33,127 bases of DNA. It comes from Bin80 sp964503085. GTDB taxonomy: Bacteria > Bacteroidota > Rhodothermia > Rhodothermales > Bin80. Position numbers and translations under genes: made by a program. Shown here piece after piece: positions 23,753-32,694 of the stretch (position 1 is the first letter of the stretch; each line of letters begins with the position of its first letter). Below the pieces are notes generated by a model that did not search any database, had not been told where the DNA came from, and saw only the letters and a program-made list of their open reading frames with translations. The stretch lies in NCBI GenBank assembly GCA_964503085.1, contig CAZCYQ010000040.1, forward strand, positions 1 to 33,127. The letters run 5' to 3'.

Positions 23753-24538
23753 TCATTTAAAGGCAAACCGTACGGCCAGTGTAACCAGGCCGACCTGCAT
23801 TACTCCCAATGCAATCCCGGAACGGTCGTCCAATCTGGCCACGCGTGGACGCAACGACGGATCTCCTGTCGCTAAATAATCATCATTGATCCTATCTGCC
23901 CGAAACTTATAGTGTACAGCTACTGCACCCGCAACCATAGCCAGAGCTGCTGCACTCCAATCAATCCAGACTCGACCACGTCTCACGCTATGGGTAAACC
24001 CTGCTGCATCCCCCGTTTCGCTCAAAGCTATGAGCGAGACCTCGTAACGATTCCATAGATCTTGCCTGGGCGCAAGTATACCTGGCGAATAACCTTCCAT
24101 TTCAATACGGAACATCCCGCTCTGAATGCCGGGAGACGCAAATACTACGGGAGTCCGCCCCAATAGTCTACGCTCAGAACCCTCCTGGAGCCATGCCTCG
24201 GCCCCAAAGGGATGAGATTCGATTCGATGATACATTGGAAAGTTCAACGTAACCAGTACGGTATCCCCCGGAGTTGCAATCAAGTGCTCACGTAACGGCG
24301 ACACGCTCCAGGCGGCCGCTCGAAGTGTTGAAAGCCGAATAACATCGGTATCATGATCTACCCAGTACGGGCTGCCGCTCGCCAACCCCAGGTACACAGA
24401 ATCAGCATAGACCGCCGCACTAGCATCATTGGTTTCGATATGGACGAGTACTTGGGGCTGCGCCACGCTGATTCCGGGAAGAGCGGCAAACAGTCCGCCC
24501 CATAACACCATAATCCATCGACTACTAAACTTCATCAT
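23753..24538 (-). CDS. Exported PEGA-like domain protein
   Basis: This 261-residue protein has a signal peptide (MMKFSSRWIMVLWGGLFAAL, ending VAQ). Two PEGA-like beta units follow: VHIETNDASAAVYADSVYLG near residue 30 and FGAEAWLQEGSERRLLGRTP near 115, each with the small-loop pattern of surface-layer PEGA domains. Near the C-terminus are hydrophobic segments (WSAAALAMVAGAVAVHY and GIALGVMQVGLVTLAVRF), so it is membrane anchored. Its start overlaps the stop of the BamB-like lipoprotein gene by 14 nt. Function unknown; probably an envelope structural partner of its upstream neighbours. Confidence 0.75.
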   Translation of the reverse strand: MMKFSSRWIMVLWGGLFAALPGISVAQPQVLVHIETNDASAAVYADSVYLGLASGSPYWVDHDTDVIRLSTLRAAAWSVSPLREHLIATPGDTVLVTLNFPMYHRIESHPFGAEAWLQEGSERRLLGRTPVVFASPGIQSGMFRIEMEGYSPGILAPRQDLWNRYEVSLIALSETGDAAGFTHSVRRGRVWIDWSAAALAMVAGAVAVHYKFRADRINDDYLATGDPSLRPRVARLDDRSGIALGVMQVGLVTLAVRFAFK

Positions 24539-25682
24539 CTGTTTTTACAGGGCTGAGGCGGACAACATAACGTGGCTCCGTTAGAACGATTAGCCCTTCG
24601 GAGACCAGTCCAATTGCGCTCTTTACCCGGCCTCTGAGCTCAATTTCCTGGAGTAGTTCTCCGCTGGCGCGATCAAATGCATAAAACCAATTACCCATGC
24701 TACCGACATACACTGTCTCCCCTACAATCAGTGGCTGAGCTGCTAATGCATCAGAGCATTGTACGATCCATTCAATGCTCCCTGTATCACTATTAAAAGC
24801 TCGCAATACTCCATCTGAGGCCCCTGCAATCACAAGTTCACCGTCCACAGCTGGTGACGAAAAGTGAACTGTTTCATCCTCTAGCACTACGCTCCATGCA
24901 ATCTCACCCGTATCCAGGTTCATAGACAACAAAGACCCATGTGTGGTAGATACCAGTAGTTTTTTGTTATATGCAACTGGAGCAACATAAATCGGTAGGT
25001 TAATATCCGCGGACCACTGGAGCGTACCGTCGTCAAGAGATAAAGCCATCACTATCCCATTATCTCCCGCAACTATCACCAATCCGTCATGAACCAAGGG
25101 TTTTGCGTGAACACGCATGGCCTCCGGTAATTGGTGCATCCAGGCCACTGTACCGCCCTCTACATCAAAGCGCTGAACCTCGCCGACGGTGTTAACAAAA
25201 ACACCGCCGTCCTCAACTGATGCAACACCTACATGGACGGAAGCGCCTCGGGCACGCCAGCGTATATCGGAGGCATCCAGATCATAAGCTGTCAGGGCTC
25301 GACGCCCCATTGCAATCGGTACCACAACCGTCTTACCTATCACGGCCGGGGATCCATTGACTGCATCACCAAATCGTTTCGTTCCCCCGCGCTTACCCGT
25401 GGCCAAATCAATGACATGGAGCTCCCCCTGTCTAGTAGCAACCAAGACATTGTCTTCAAACAGTAACGGAGCGTCTGGGCCAAACCCGGCCCGGGCATTA
25501 TAGGTCCAGGCAATTTCCAAGGGCGGAACCGGTCCAAACTCCACTCTGGGTAACGGGCGAATGTCCATTGTCAGCCCGCTGCAACCGATGCACAGGAGCA
25601 ATAATAGAATTGAACCTCTAAAAATCAAACCCGAAGAAGAATTGACGGAAGAGAGATGGATCCCGTGACTTGAATGAGTCAC
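24525..25682 (-). CDS. BamB-like PQQ-type beta-propeller lipoprotein
   Basis: The sequence SILLLLLCIGCSG resembles a lipoprotein signal with the acylated Cys. The mature part is built from PQQ-like blades: VLVATRQGELHVIDLATGKR, GIVMALSLDDGTLQWSADI, GSLLSMNLDTGEIAWSVVL, GVLRAFNSDTGSIEWIVQC and NWFYAFDRASGELLQEIEL. This is the fold of BamB of the outer-membrane assembly machine. ATG 25682 makes a 65-nt overlap with the preceding gene and a long n-region; a TTG at 25628 gives a cleaner signal peptide (IFRGSILLLLLCIGCSG) and an 11-nt overlap, and is a good alternative. It follows a barrel protein directly, which supports a role in outer-membrane assembly. Confidence 0.87.
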   Translation of the reverse strand: MTHSSHGIHLSSVNSSSGLIFRGSILLLLLCIGCSGLTMDIRPLPRVEFGPVPPLEIAWTYNARAGFGPDAPLLFEDNVLVATRQGELHVIDLATGKRGGTKRFGDAVNGSPAVIGKTVVVPIAMGRRALTAYDLDASDIRWRARGASVHVGVASVEDGGVFVNTVGEVQRFDVEGGTVAWMHQLPEAMRVHAKPLVHDGLVIVAGDNGIVMALSLDDGTLQWSADINLPIYVAPVAYNKKLLVSTTHGSLLSMNLDTGEIAWSVVLEDETVHFSSPAVDGELVIAGASDGVLRAFNSDTGSIEWIVQCSDALAAQPLIVGETVYVGSMGNWFYAFDRASGELLQEIELRGRVKSAIGLVSEGLIVLTEPRYVVRLSPVKTDDEV

Positions 25683-28575
25683 GGAACCGGTAACCTAAGT
25701 CATACCGAAGAACCAGCCCACCGAACAGATTGAGACGAAAACCGAGGCCTGCAGCTCCCAGTGTTTCTCCGGCATAAATTTGATAAATCCGGCGGTCGTA
25801 CTTGTCATTCCATGTATGCGCAGCATCAAAAAATAGTGCGCCACGTAAGTTGACAATTCCTAGAATAGCCAAGGGAGGAACATAGACAGATGGGTTGTCA
25901 ACCAGCGGGAACCGTAACTCGTGGGATGTGAACCAGGCTTTCTTCCCACGCACATCAAATAATGGATACCCTCGCAGATCCCAACTTCCACCCATAAACC
26001 ACAGGCGGGCTTCCCGGCCATGATTCATACGACCCAGAACGCGCGATGCAAATGCCACCCTGCGGCTTAATCTCAGGTAATGCCGAAAGTCTGCCTCCAG
26101 TGTGATGTAATTGACGTTGGAGTAAAGCAGGTCTGTTGTATAAGCCGCCGAAATTCTTCCACGCCAGCCAACCATGGGGCCATTGGCACCAAACAAAGCA
26201 TTATCATGGACCAGACTGATCTGATTCGTTAATAGCAACGCTTGACGATCGATCCGTCGCTGAGGAATCTGTTTGTCATCCCAACTCAAGGAGGTCGCAA
26301 CCTCTACGCGTCGAAACATGGAGAGCGGATAACTCACGGCTCCAAACCCGCCCCACACTTCCTCCCAAAATCGTGGAAATTCTGTGGGAGCATCCGGGTC
26401 TGTCAGGTCGTACCTCAACCCACCATACCGATAAACTCCATAACCAACATTCGCCCTGCGGTTGAGATGAATCCTGGATATATTCACATTGAGGCCCCTC
26501 AGAAAATCTCCGGTGTACTGACTCGTGCTGTACAGGGTTACGAAAAACCTGTCGTTGCCCATGAGATCGGAAAAGGCGAGAACAGCTGCTCCACTCGTCC
26601 CCCAGACCGCGCTGCTTGATATCTGCCCCTGTGCAATATCCAATCCATAGCGCCGTCGATACCGCAGGCGGTCAGTTGCAGTGCCGGCCTCAATGCGCGG
26701 AAACTCCCAGGTCCCGTCAGACGCTACTGCCAGATATTCAGGCTGCTCCGATACAGGTTGATTCAATAGCGTATCCAAACCTCCCAGACTGCGCACGGTG
26801 AATCGGTAATTTTCGAAGGTTGAGAAAACCATCTTTCCATCACGTGTCCACACCGGATCGTAGGCTGCGGTGGTTAGCTCCGTTAAACGTTTTTTCCAGC
26901 GTACACTGGGCTCTGGATCTTCTCCTTCGCGAGTCCCCAAATCGGTGGAAGCGATGACGGGGGGACGTAGCGCTGCGTCAATCACATAAATATCCTGACC
27001 GCCATAACGTCCTGTGCTGTCCTTCCTGGTACTCGTGTATATGATCTGATTCCCGTCTGGACTCCAGTTTGGCGAGAAATCGTGCTGTGTACCAAACGTC
27101 ACGTAGTCTATGGCTCCTGTTTCCAGTTCATACGTAAATAGATTGTAGGCATTATCAAAGCCTTTCGAAGTACGATCGGAAGAGAACACGAGAAAGCGTC
27201 CATCCGGGCTCCAAGCCGGATCACGTTCGTCATAACTGTCATCTGTTAATCGCTCCAGACGATTATGCTCCGTGTCGTAGACATACAAATCAATAAAGCC
27301 ACTCTCGTCTATAGCAACAAAGGCTATACGCAAACCATCAGGGCTCCACGTCGGTGAGTACAGAGCAATGATCTCATCAAAACTAAACATACGACCATTT
27401 GCACCAGACTCTAAATCGTAAGTATGAATAACGTCCGTCTCTCCGCTCTTGGTAACAAATGCCAATCGACCATCCTTCGAAACCCCCATTCTGCTATCCA
27501 AAAGGTGAAATGACTCAAACTGATTATTGCGCTCACCACGAATAAGAACGCGGGGTTTATCAAGCGGAGAATACATTGAATCAACGTCAACGTAGTAGAC
27601 ATTACTGTACCCACCATGATTGCCGGTAAACAAGACGCGCCGCCGCCCATCCTGCATTTGGTAAAAAACCGGCTTTGAGTTGAACCCCCTTACGGAGATT
27701 CCTTCGGTTATTAACGTTGGGCTCTCCGCCACATCCAGCCGAGCATAATAGGTTTGGCGTAACCATTCCTGCCAACCCGTGGCAATGTCACTTAAAGACT
27801 CCTGCAAAGTGAACTCCATAACCTTGCGGAAATCCCGACTAACCCAGGCATTCTCAATCAACTGTAATAGCTTATCCTCGCCGTACGTCTCTGCAATAAA
27901 ACGACACAGCGCTTCTCCCTCCTTGTACATTACGTAGGTACCATTAATTCTGTAGATATTCTCCAGCGGCACCAGATAGTTCGAGAAGATCGCATCCCGC
28001 ATAATCATCTCATGTTGGTAATCCTGTGGACCAGACCAATACTCCGCTAGGCCTTCGGTATACCATAACGGCAGGTAACGATCGATTGGAATACGATAGT
28101 CCCTGTACACACGAGCTAACTTGTGCATGGTGAAAACATGCACCATCTCGTGACGAACGACACGTCTGAACCGATGCAGATTGCCGTTCGCAGGGATTAC
28201 AACCCGTCCTTTAAGAAACTCATAAAACCCGCCTACGCCATCTGGAATAAACCCATCGGTGATGTTGGTCTGCTTAAAGTGCAACTGTGACGAGTAAAAG
28301 ACAATGGGTACACGCCGTGTAACCGAAAAGTTGAATCGGTTCTGCAGCTCGGCGTATGCTTCTTCCGCAAAAGCTGCCCCGTGCTCGGCGAGCGCCTGCA
28401 TTTCTGGATAGAAATAGACGTCGAAGTGCTCAGTCTTGAGCACATTCCAGTCGAAATTCTCGTACTGGATCTTGTTTCGCCCAAAATGAAAGTTATACTG
28501 CGCCGATACCGGCAATACAGCAAACCCCAATACAGCGAACAAGCCCCATGCAGCAGCTGTATGGCGCATGAGCAA
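25618..28575 (-). CDS. Gluzincin peptidase / WD40-like propeller / outer-membrane barrel fusion
   Basis: This 985-residue exported protein has three parts after a signal peptide (AAWGLFAVLGFAVLPVSAQ). (1) A peptidase-MA-like domain at about 40-290 has the zinc motif HEMVH (H142, E143, H146) and the downstream glutamate in YTEGLAEYW (E174). (2) A TolB/PD40-type propeller at about 310-640 has blades such as YSPTWSPDGLRIAFV, RDPAWSPDGRFLVFSSDRTS, FSPNWSPDGNQIIYTSTRK and YDPVWTRDGKMVF. (3) A C-terminal beta-barrel of about 300 residues has FMGGSWDLRGYPLFDVRGKK, matching the RGY motif of the Omp85/surface-antigen barrel, and ends in FFFGFDF with a terminal aromatic residue. Likely role: surface or periplasmic processing or chaperoning at the outer membrane. 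It is first in line with BamB-like, PEGA-like and CvpA genes. Confidence 0.88.
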   Translation of the reverse strand: MLMRHTAAAWGLFAVLGFAVLPVSAQYNFHFGRNKIQYENFDWNVLKTEHFDVYFYPEMQALAEHGAAFAEEAYAELQNRFNFSVTRRVPIVFYSSQLHFKQTNITDGFIPDGVGGFYEFLKGRVVIPANGNLHRFRRVVRHEMVHVFTMHKLARVYRDYRIPIDRYLPLWYTEGLAEYWSGPQDYQHEMIMRDAIFSNYLVPLENIYRINGTYVMYKEGEALCRFIAETYGEDKLLQLIENAWVSRDFRKVMEFTLQESLSDIATGWQEWLRQTYYARLDVAESPTLITEGISVRGFNSKPVFYQMQDGRRRVLFTGNHGGYSNVYYVDVDSMYSPLDKPRVLIRGERNNQFESFHLLDSRMGVSKDGRLAFVTKSGETDVIHTYDLESGANGRMFSFDEIIALYSPTWSPDGLRIAFVAIDESGFIDLYVYDTEHNRLERLTDDSYDERDPAWSPDGRFLVFSSDRTSKGFDNAYNLFTYELETGAIDYVTFGTQHDFSPNWSPDGNQIIYTSTRKDSTGRYGGQDIYVIDAALRPPVIASTDLGTREGEDPEPSVRWKKRLTELTTAAYDPVWTRDGKMVFSTFENYRFTVRSLGGLDTLLNQPVSEQPEYLAVASDGTWEFPRIEAGTATDRLRYRRRYGLDIAQGQISSSAVWGTSGAAVLAFSDLMGNDRFFVTLYSTSQYTGDFLRGLNVNISRIHLNRRANVGYGVYRYGGLRYDLTDPDAPTEFPRFWEEVWGGFGAVSYPLSMFRRVEVATSLSWDDKQIPQRRIDRQALLLTNQISLVHDNALFGANGPMVGWRGRISAAYTTDLLYSNVNYITLEADFRHYLRLSRRVAFASRVLGRMNHGREARLWFMGGSWDLRGYPLFDVRGKKAWFTSHELRFPLVDNPSVYVPPLAILGIVNLRGALFFDAAHTWNDKYDRRIYQIYAGETLGAAGLGFRLNLFGGLVLRYDLGYRFRDSFKSRDPSLFRQFFFGFDF

Positions 28576-28628
28576 TGGTGGTTCGTATGCGCAACGCTAT
28601 TACAAGTATACCGTTCCCAATAAACGAT

Positions 28629-29699
28629 CTATCCCTCAACCAGCGCCGCCTTAAGACGCGAGATCAATCCTACAGGAGATGGGTCCGTGTTATTCATAAT
28701 TGCAAGGTATAAGCTCACCCAATCACTGATATACATGATTGAAAGCAGGCGTGCCAGTCGACTGCTACCCTCACTCCATACTTCAAGCCAGCTCTGCGCA
28801 TGTGGCTCCAGCAACGACCGGGTTACATCCATCCTGCGCTGCGTACGTGGATGATCTTCTATATCCCGAAGAGCCACCACGGCAAGCTGCTTCAACTCCG
28901 GCTGGAACCGTGCCCATCCCATGACCTCATTGTGGTTCATTTCTGGAAGCAGATTCCCAACCGCCAGGCTTTTTGCGTTCTCATGTATTTGATTACGCCA
29001 CCGGGTATTCGCAGCAGCGAACTGCTCACCGCTATAGATAACTGGGAAATAGCCATATAATGCTCTGGCCAGCGCTATTGCAGGGTTTTCCGGGTCAGCT
29101 ATGTTAGCCATCGCCTCCGACTGCGTAGCCGTAATAGAGGCGGCCTCTGCCCAATGGTCAGGCCTGACACCAGTAAGCCGGAGCGGTTCAGTGACCGTCA
29201 GTAATGCTGACAGTGAGTGTGGCAGCGCTGCACGTGGCTGAATTCCAGCCGGCAGATTAACCAGTGGAATATTCTGATCTTCGGCCTTGGCCGCAAGTTC
29301 TCCGCCAGTCGAAATAACCAAGACTCTGGCTCCCCGCGCACAAGCGTCATCAAAGGCCGCAAGCGTCTCCTCTGTGTTACCTGAATAACTTGAAGCCACC
29401 ACGGCTGTGTCGGATCCGACCCAGGCCGGCAGTGAATAACTACGTGACACCACAATTGGAACGGTCGCTTGATCCGCTGCCAGCGCCGACAAGATATCCC
29501 CACCAATAGCACTCCCGCCCATTCCAGCGACAACTATGCCATTTACGTCAGTACCTGGCCAACCACGGGTTTCTGCCTGCTCTGCACGCCTTCGACCTTC
29601 CCTAAGCAGTTCTGGAAAGCTTCGAACGGCCTCATACATGCCCTCAACGTCAATCCGTTCGAGTAATTCTTTGGTCATTGTATCTGGTATGTTTTTCAA
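28629..29699 (-). CDS. SIS-domain bifunctional phosphoglucose/phosphomannose isomerase
   Basis: This 356-residue cytoplasmic sugar isomerase is of the archaeal/bacterial PGI-PMI type, interconverting glucose-6-P, fructose-6-P and mannose-6-P. Two SIS domains are visible: GIVVAGMGGSAIGGDILSAL (residues about 54-73) and VVASSYSGNTEETLAAFDDA, then the second domain with GEQFAAANTRWRNQIHENAK and LLPEMNHNEVMGW, carrying the catalytic Glu and His. The length is slightly above the usual 300-340. ATG 29699 is assumed; an internal ATG (MTKELLERID) 7 codons later is possible. It is 53 nt upstream of the peptidase-barrel gene and may share its transcript. Confidence 0.9.
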   Translation of the reverse strand: MKNIPDTMTKELLERIDVEGMYEAVRSFPELLREGRRRAEQAETRGWPGTDVNGIVVAGMGGSAIGGDILSALAADQATVPIVVSRSYSLPAWVGSDTAVVASSYSGNTEETLAAFDDACARGARVLVISTGGELAAKAEDQNIPLVNLPAGIQPRAALPHSLSALLTVTEPLRLTGVRPDHWAEAASITATQSEAMANIADPENPAIALARALYGYFPVIYSGEQFAAANTRWRNQIHENAKSLAVGNLLPEMNHNEVMGWARFQPELKQLAVVALRDIEDHPRTQRRMDVTRSLLEPHAQSWLEVWSEGSSRLARLLSIMYISDWVSLYLAIMNNTDPSPVGLISRLKAALVEG

Positions 29700-30411
29700 C
29701 TGTTAATTACAATCATATCTACTCAGGAGAACATGTATCCGTCCAGAAACTCCATCCCGGCCTGAGTACTGCCCGGGACCTAAAATGTGCCTGATTAAAA
29801 GGGGCCATTGCGAGATTCAGAAAAAGAAACGCTAACATCAGTTGATCCGGTTTTCCAATTACCCCCCGTCAGAAAAAACTCACTTGACCATCTCAATAGA
29901 GAGATTGATTTGATCTGGCGAAATAGTTGGGCGTTCCTGTGTCTAGATTGCGACTCAACCCGTTAACAACTCACATAAGGGCGAGAAGAAAATGTGAAAA
30001 ACAGTGTTGGCAAGAATGTACAGTCTTGGAATGGCCGGACCCAATCAATTTTCGGAGAAAACCTTGGCCTGAATCGCAATACCTAGCACATCCTAAAGTA
30101 AGGATAAATTCTCGCGTGTCGCCATTCAAACCTTTGCCGAATATACTGCATGGTAGAATAGACAGGACGTACCGGTAGTCAAAGTTAATGGTCATGTGCG
30201 TGTATATGTATTATGAAGTGGAAGGTCTTATAGGAAGCGGCTCTTAACCTGAGACTTTTATTGCAAACCACACTGGGTGTGGGTAACGAGAGAGACCTTC
30301 GGGGGGATAGATCCGCCCAATTGGCATCAGTATGGCCTCGGAATCACTTTTTTAGGGTATCCCTATTTGTTTTCACCAACGTTTAAGCAGCCTTTCTCTG
30401 AACAGTTGTAG
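29700..30411. other. Intergenic, probably decayed 5' part of a restriction gene
   Basis: There is no intact gene. The region precedes a truncated restriction-endonuclease-like gene, and its sequence at 30375-30411 is full of stops in that gene's frame. A small inverted repeat CCACAC-TGG-GTGTGG (30268-30282) is present but has no T-run. Confidence 0.45.
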
Positions 30412-31135
30412 AAGGACGGCAAACCGGTGGCGATACTAGAAACCAAAAAGCTGGGAAGTGATCCCTCCGATAATCATCGCATGCAGATGCTAACTTATGC
30501 CAATTCACAGGGTACAGCGTACGCCGGGCTCAGTAATGGCGATGCCTGGGAACTTCATGATGTCTTCAAGCAGGCTGCTTTAAGTGACAGTAAAATACTT
30601 GACCTATCCATTGAAAAAAGCCCAGCCTATCATGCTGCACTCCAACTTCTATGTCTTTGGCGACCAAACCTGGTCTCGGGAAATGTGACCCACGCGAAGA
30701 TGCCGATTATTGGACGTGTTGAACGCCGACGTAACCTTAACCTAGATCCAAAAGAATGGGGCAGCCTTGCAGACTGTGAGCCTCCGAGCAAAGCACCAGT
30801 ATCGCCAGAGGCTCTTTTTTTGGGATGGGACAAAGAAGGAACTAACTTCTTGGAGGGGTATGGTTAAAGTGACGGTAAAGGTACTTTATGAAGCCAATTT
30901 TCTGACGGAATCTAACCTGCCCTATAACCCCTTCGGTGGTAAAAGGTACCTCATTAATACAGAACCTCGACACAGCAACGATACCCCCTTCAAGAGCTCT
31001 TGGTCCCTCCCTGAATCTCCCCTCCATATGAACCTCCATCTGAGTGCCAAAGAGATCAGGCGCTGTTGCAGAAAACTACTGGAAGATTTTGGGAAGAACC
31101 CCAAGACCGATATGCACCTGAGGAGGGTCACCTGA
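30412..31135 (+). pseudogene. Restriction-endonuclease-like gene, 5'-truncated and frameshifted
   Basis: Frame 1 begins after a stop at 30409-30411 with KDGKPVAILETKKLG, the ExK half of a PD-(D/E)xK nuclease site, then MQMLTYANSQGTAYAGLSNG, DAWELHDVFKQAALSD and LQLLCLWRPNLVSGN. This pattern belongs to type I HsdR-N-like/type IV restriction nuclease relatives. That frame stops at 30867. The frame +1 continues the same protein near 30850: VKVLYEANFLTESNLPYNPF, GGKRYLINTEPRHSNDTPFK, LHMNLHLSAKEIRRCCRKLL and EDFGKNP, with a stop at 31135. Both the missing N-terminus (first catalytic Asp) and the frameshift make it inactive. Confidence 0.78.
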
Positions 31136-31482
31136 TTGCATTGCATGAACTTTCTGTTAAACCCAATTTCGTCGCTCAATTCGGGAGTGCTGTAGATCCC
31201 GAGAATATCTTCAATAGCGGATCCAACAGAGCCCATCGAATCCGAGGATGTCTCAGCTATCTCAGTGATGTGACTCCGACAATGCCTCGGAGATCCCGAT
31301 ATTGAGCCTGACTAACTGCGTGATTTGACACTTTCCATAACAATAGAAATCTCGCTCCCAGCCTGGGGTAGGTTTCTGTATACCGTTAACGGTGCGTAGC
31401 TAACTGTTTTGTGGACGAAGTAGCTCCCATAGAGAAAGGGAGGAGGCAGATAAGTCCAATTGATCAGGTTATCGCGATCGTT
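31136..31482. other. Intergenic between two accessory genes
   Basis: I see no supported gene. A perfect 12-bp palindrome ACCGTTAACGGT lies at 31382-31393. The convergent genes on either side would end here, but I found no clear terminator. Confidence 0.4.
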
Positions 31483-32694
31483 TTATGTTTGGACAGCACT
31501 CACTGCCCCGGAATTCACCGCTTGATATGCTCCTGCTATCCGATTTACTGCCCCAAGCAAATAAACAGTTCCCCCAATCGTAACCAGGACTGGTGACATG
31601 GACGCAAGTGCTGGGCCTGCTCCAAATGCGATGGCCACGGATACGACAACTCCACTCACAGCAGATAGCACTCCCTTTTGTACCATATTCTGTGATACAT
31701 CAAGGACGGCCTCTTTTGCAGTACGTTCTCCTGCGTACACATAAATCAGGTTCTCTCCCAAACTCACGACCCCTTCAAGAGCCATGCCAATGCATCCCGC
31801 TTTCGCTGCAATCTGCAAGGTTTGCCCAGCAACAATGCCAGCAGCATCAATAATATTGGCCGCATTCGCCTTGGCGAGTTCGAAGCCAGTCATATCCCTG
31901 CTTCCTCGCGCAATATTGTCCCTAGCAACTTCCCACACGATGTTGCTGTTTTCTATGGCCAACTCTGGATGGTTGCGCACAGACTTTATGTGACTGGCAT
32001 GCTTGCCGTCCAGGAATTCCACCACGGCATCTTTTCCAAAATTTCTGACTACCTGGGGGATGGAGGACTCATAAAAGCTCTCAGCAACTGGCATAATGCG
32101 CCACGAATCTCTTAATCCAGCAGTAGCAAGCTTCAGCTTAAGAGACAAAGGCAATTCACCAAAAGACGGTGATGCCGCCAGGATTTGGTTATAGGCCGCT
32201 GCTGTTGCAGCAACAGCGGCTACAGCTGCTTTTTTAGCCCTGTTACGTACCGTCCCATCAGGTTCTATTGCGGTGACTGATTCCTTGAGTTTGTTGTCTG
32301 TGAGCACCAATGCCTCAGACACCTTGTCGGCATATCGTTTTGACGCATCCTCAACCTCGGTTGTAAATTTTTGCCAGTGCCCATCTTTAAAAGTCTTGGC
32401 ATCAAGTAGTTTTTCCTTACCAGCATATACCATTTTGACCAGAGTGCCCTGTGCGCTATGGGCAGCCCTACTTCCTGTACTGATGACCTTGTCTACGGCA
32501 ATCTGTGCAGTGCGCTTCACATCATGACCAATTTCATCGGTTTTATCTGCAGCAACCAGTTCGCCGTGCTTGGCCTCACTGCCTGCATCCACCAACTTTT
32601 CTTTAGCGACCTGTACGCCGCGTTTGACTTGGTTCCCTGCCTCCACCACCTTGCTCGCAACTCCCCGTACCCCATAACTTGATTTAGTTTCCAT
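31483..32694 (-). CDS. Unrecognised 403-residue protein with 18-residue helical repeats and hydrophobic C-terminus
   Basis: I do not recognise the family. Residues 15-104 are five tandem 18-residue units starting with Lys and mostly having Gly at position 6 (KVVEAGNQVKRGVQVAKE, KLVDAGSEAKHGELVAAD, KTDEIGHDVKRTAQIAVD, KVISTGSRAAHSAQGTLV, KMVYAGKEKLLDAKTFKD). Eighteen residues equal five turns of alpha helix, so the units would form a long amphipathic helix, apolipoprotein- or LEA-like. A charged linker and an alanine-rich segment (KKAAVAAVAATAAAYNQ) follow. The C-terminal third is hydrophobic and Gly/Ala-rich (GVLSAVSGVVVSVAIAFGAG, then LASMSPVLVTIGGTVYLLG), like a membrane-inserting or glycine-zipper region. 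There is no signal peptide. A membrane-active toxin-like or stress protein is possible but unproven. Start ATG 32694. Confidence 0.8.
   Translation of the reverse strand: METKSSYGVRGVASKVVEAGNQVKRGVQVAKEKLVDAGSEAKHGELVAADKTDEIGHDVKRTAQIAVDKVISTGSRAAHSAQGTLVKMVYAGKEKLLDAKTFKDGHWQKFTTEVEDASKRYADKVSEALVLTDNKLKESVTAIEPDGTVRNRAKKAAVAAVAATAAAYNQILAASPSFGELPLSLKLKLATAGLRDSWRIMPVAESFYESSIPQVVRNFGKDAVVEFLDGKHASHIKSVRNHPELAIENSNIVWEVARDNIARGSRDMTGFELAKANAANIIDAAGIVAGQTLQIAAKAGCIGMALEGVVSLGENLIYVYAGERTAKEAVLDVSQNMVQKGVLSAVSGVVVSVAIAFGAGPALASMSPVLVTIGGTVYLLGAVNRIAGAYQAVNSGAVSAVQT

Noticed and set aside
30268..30282. CCACAC-TGG-GTGTGG hairpin
   Set aside because: Short stem, no T-run and no gene end nearby, so chance is the simplest explanation.
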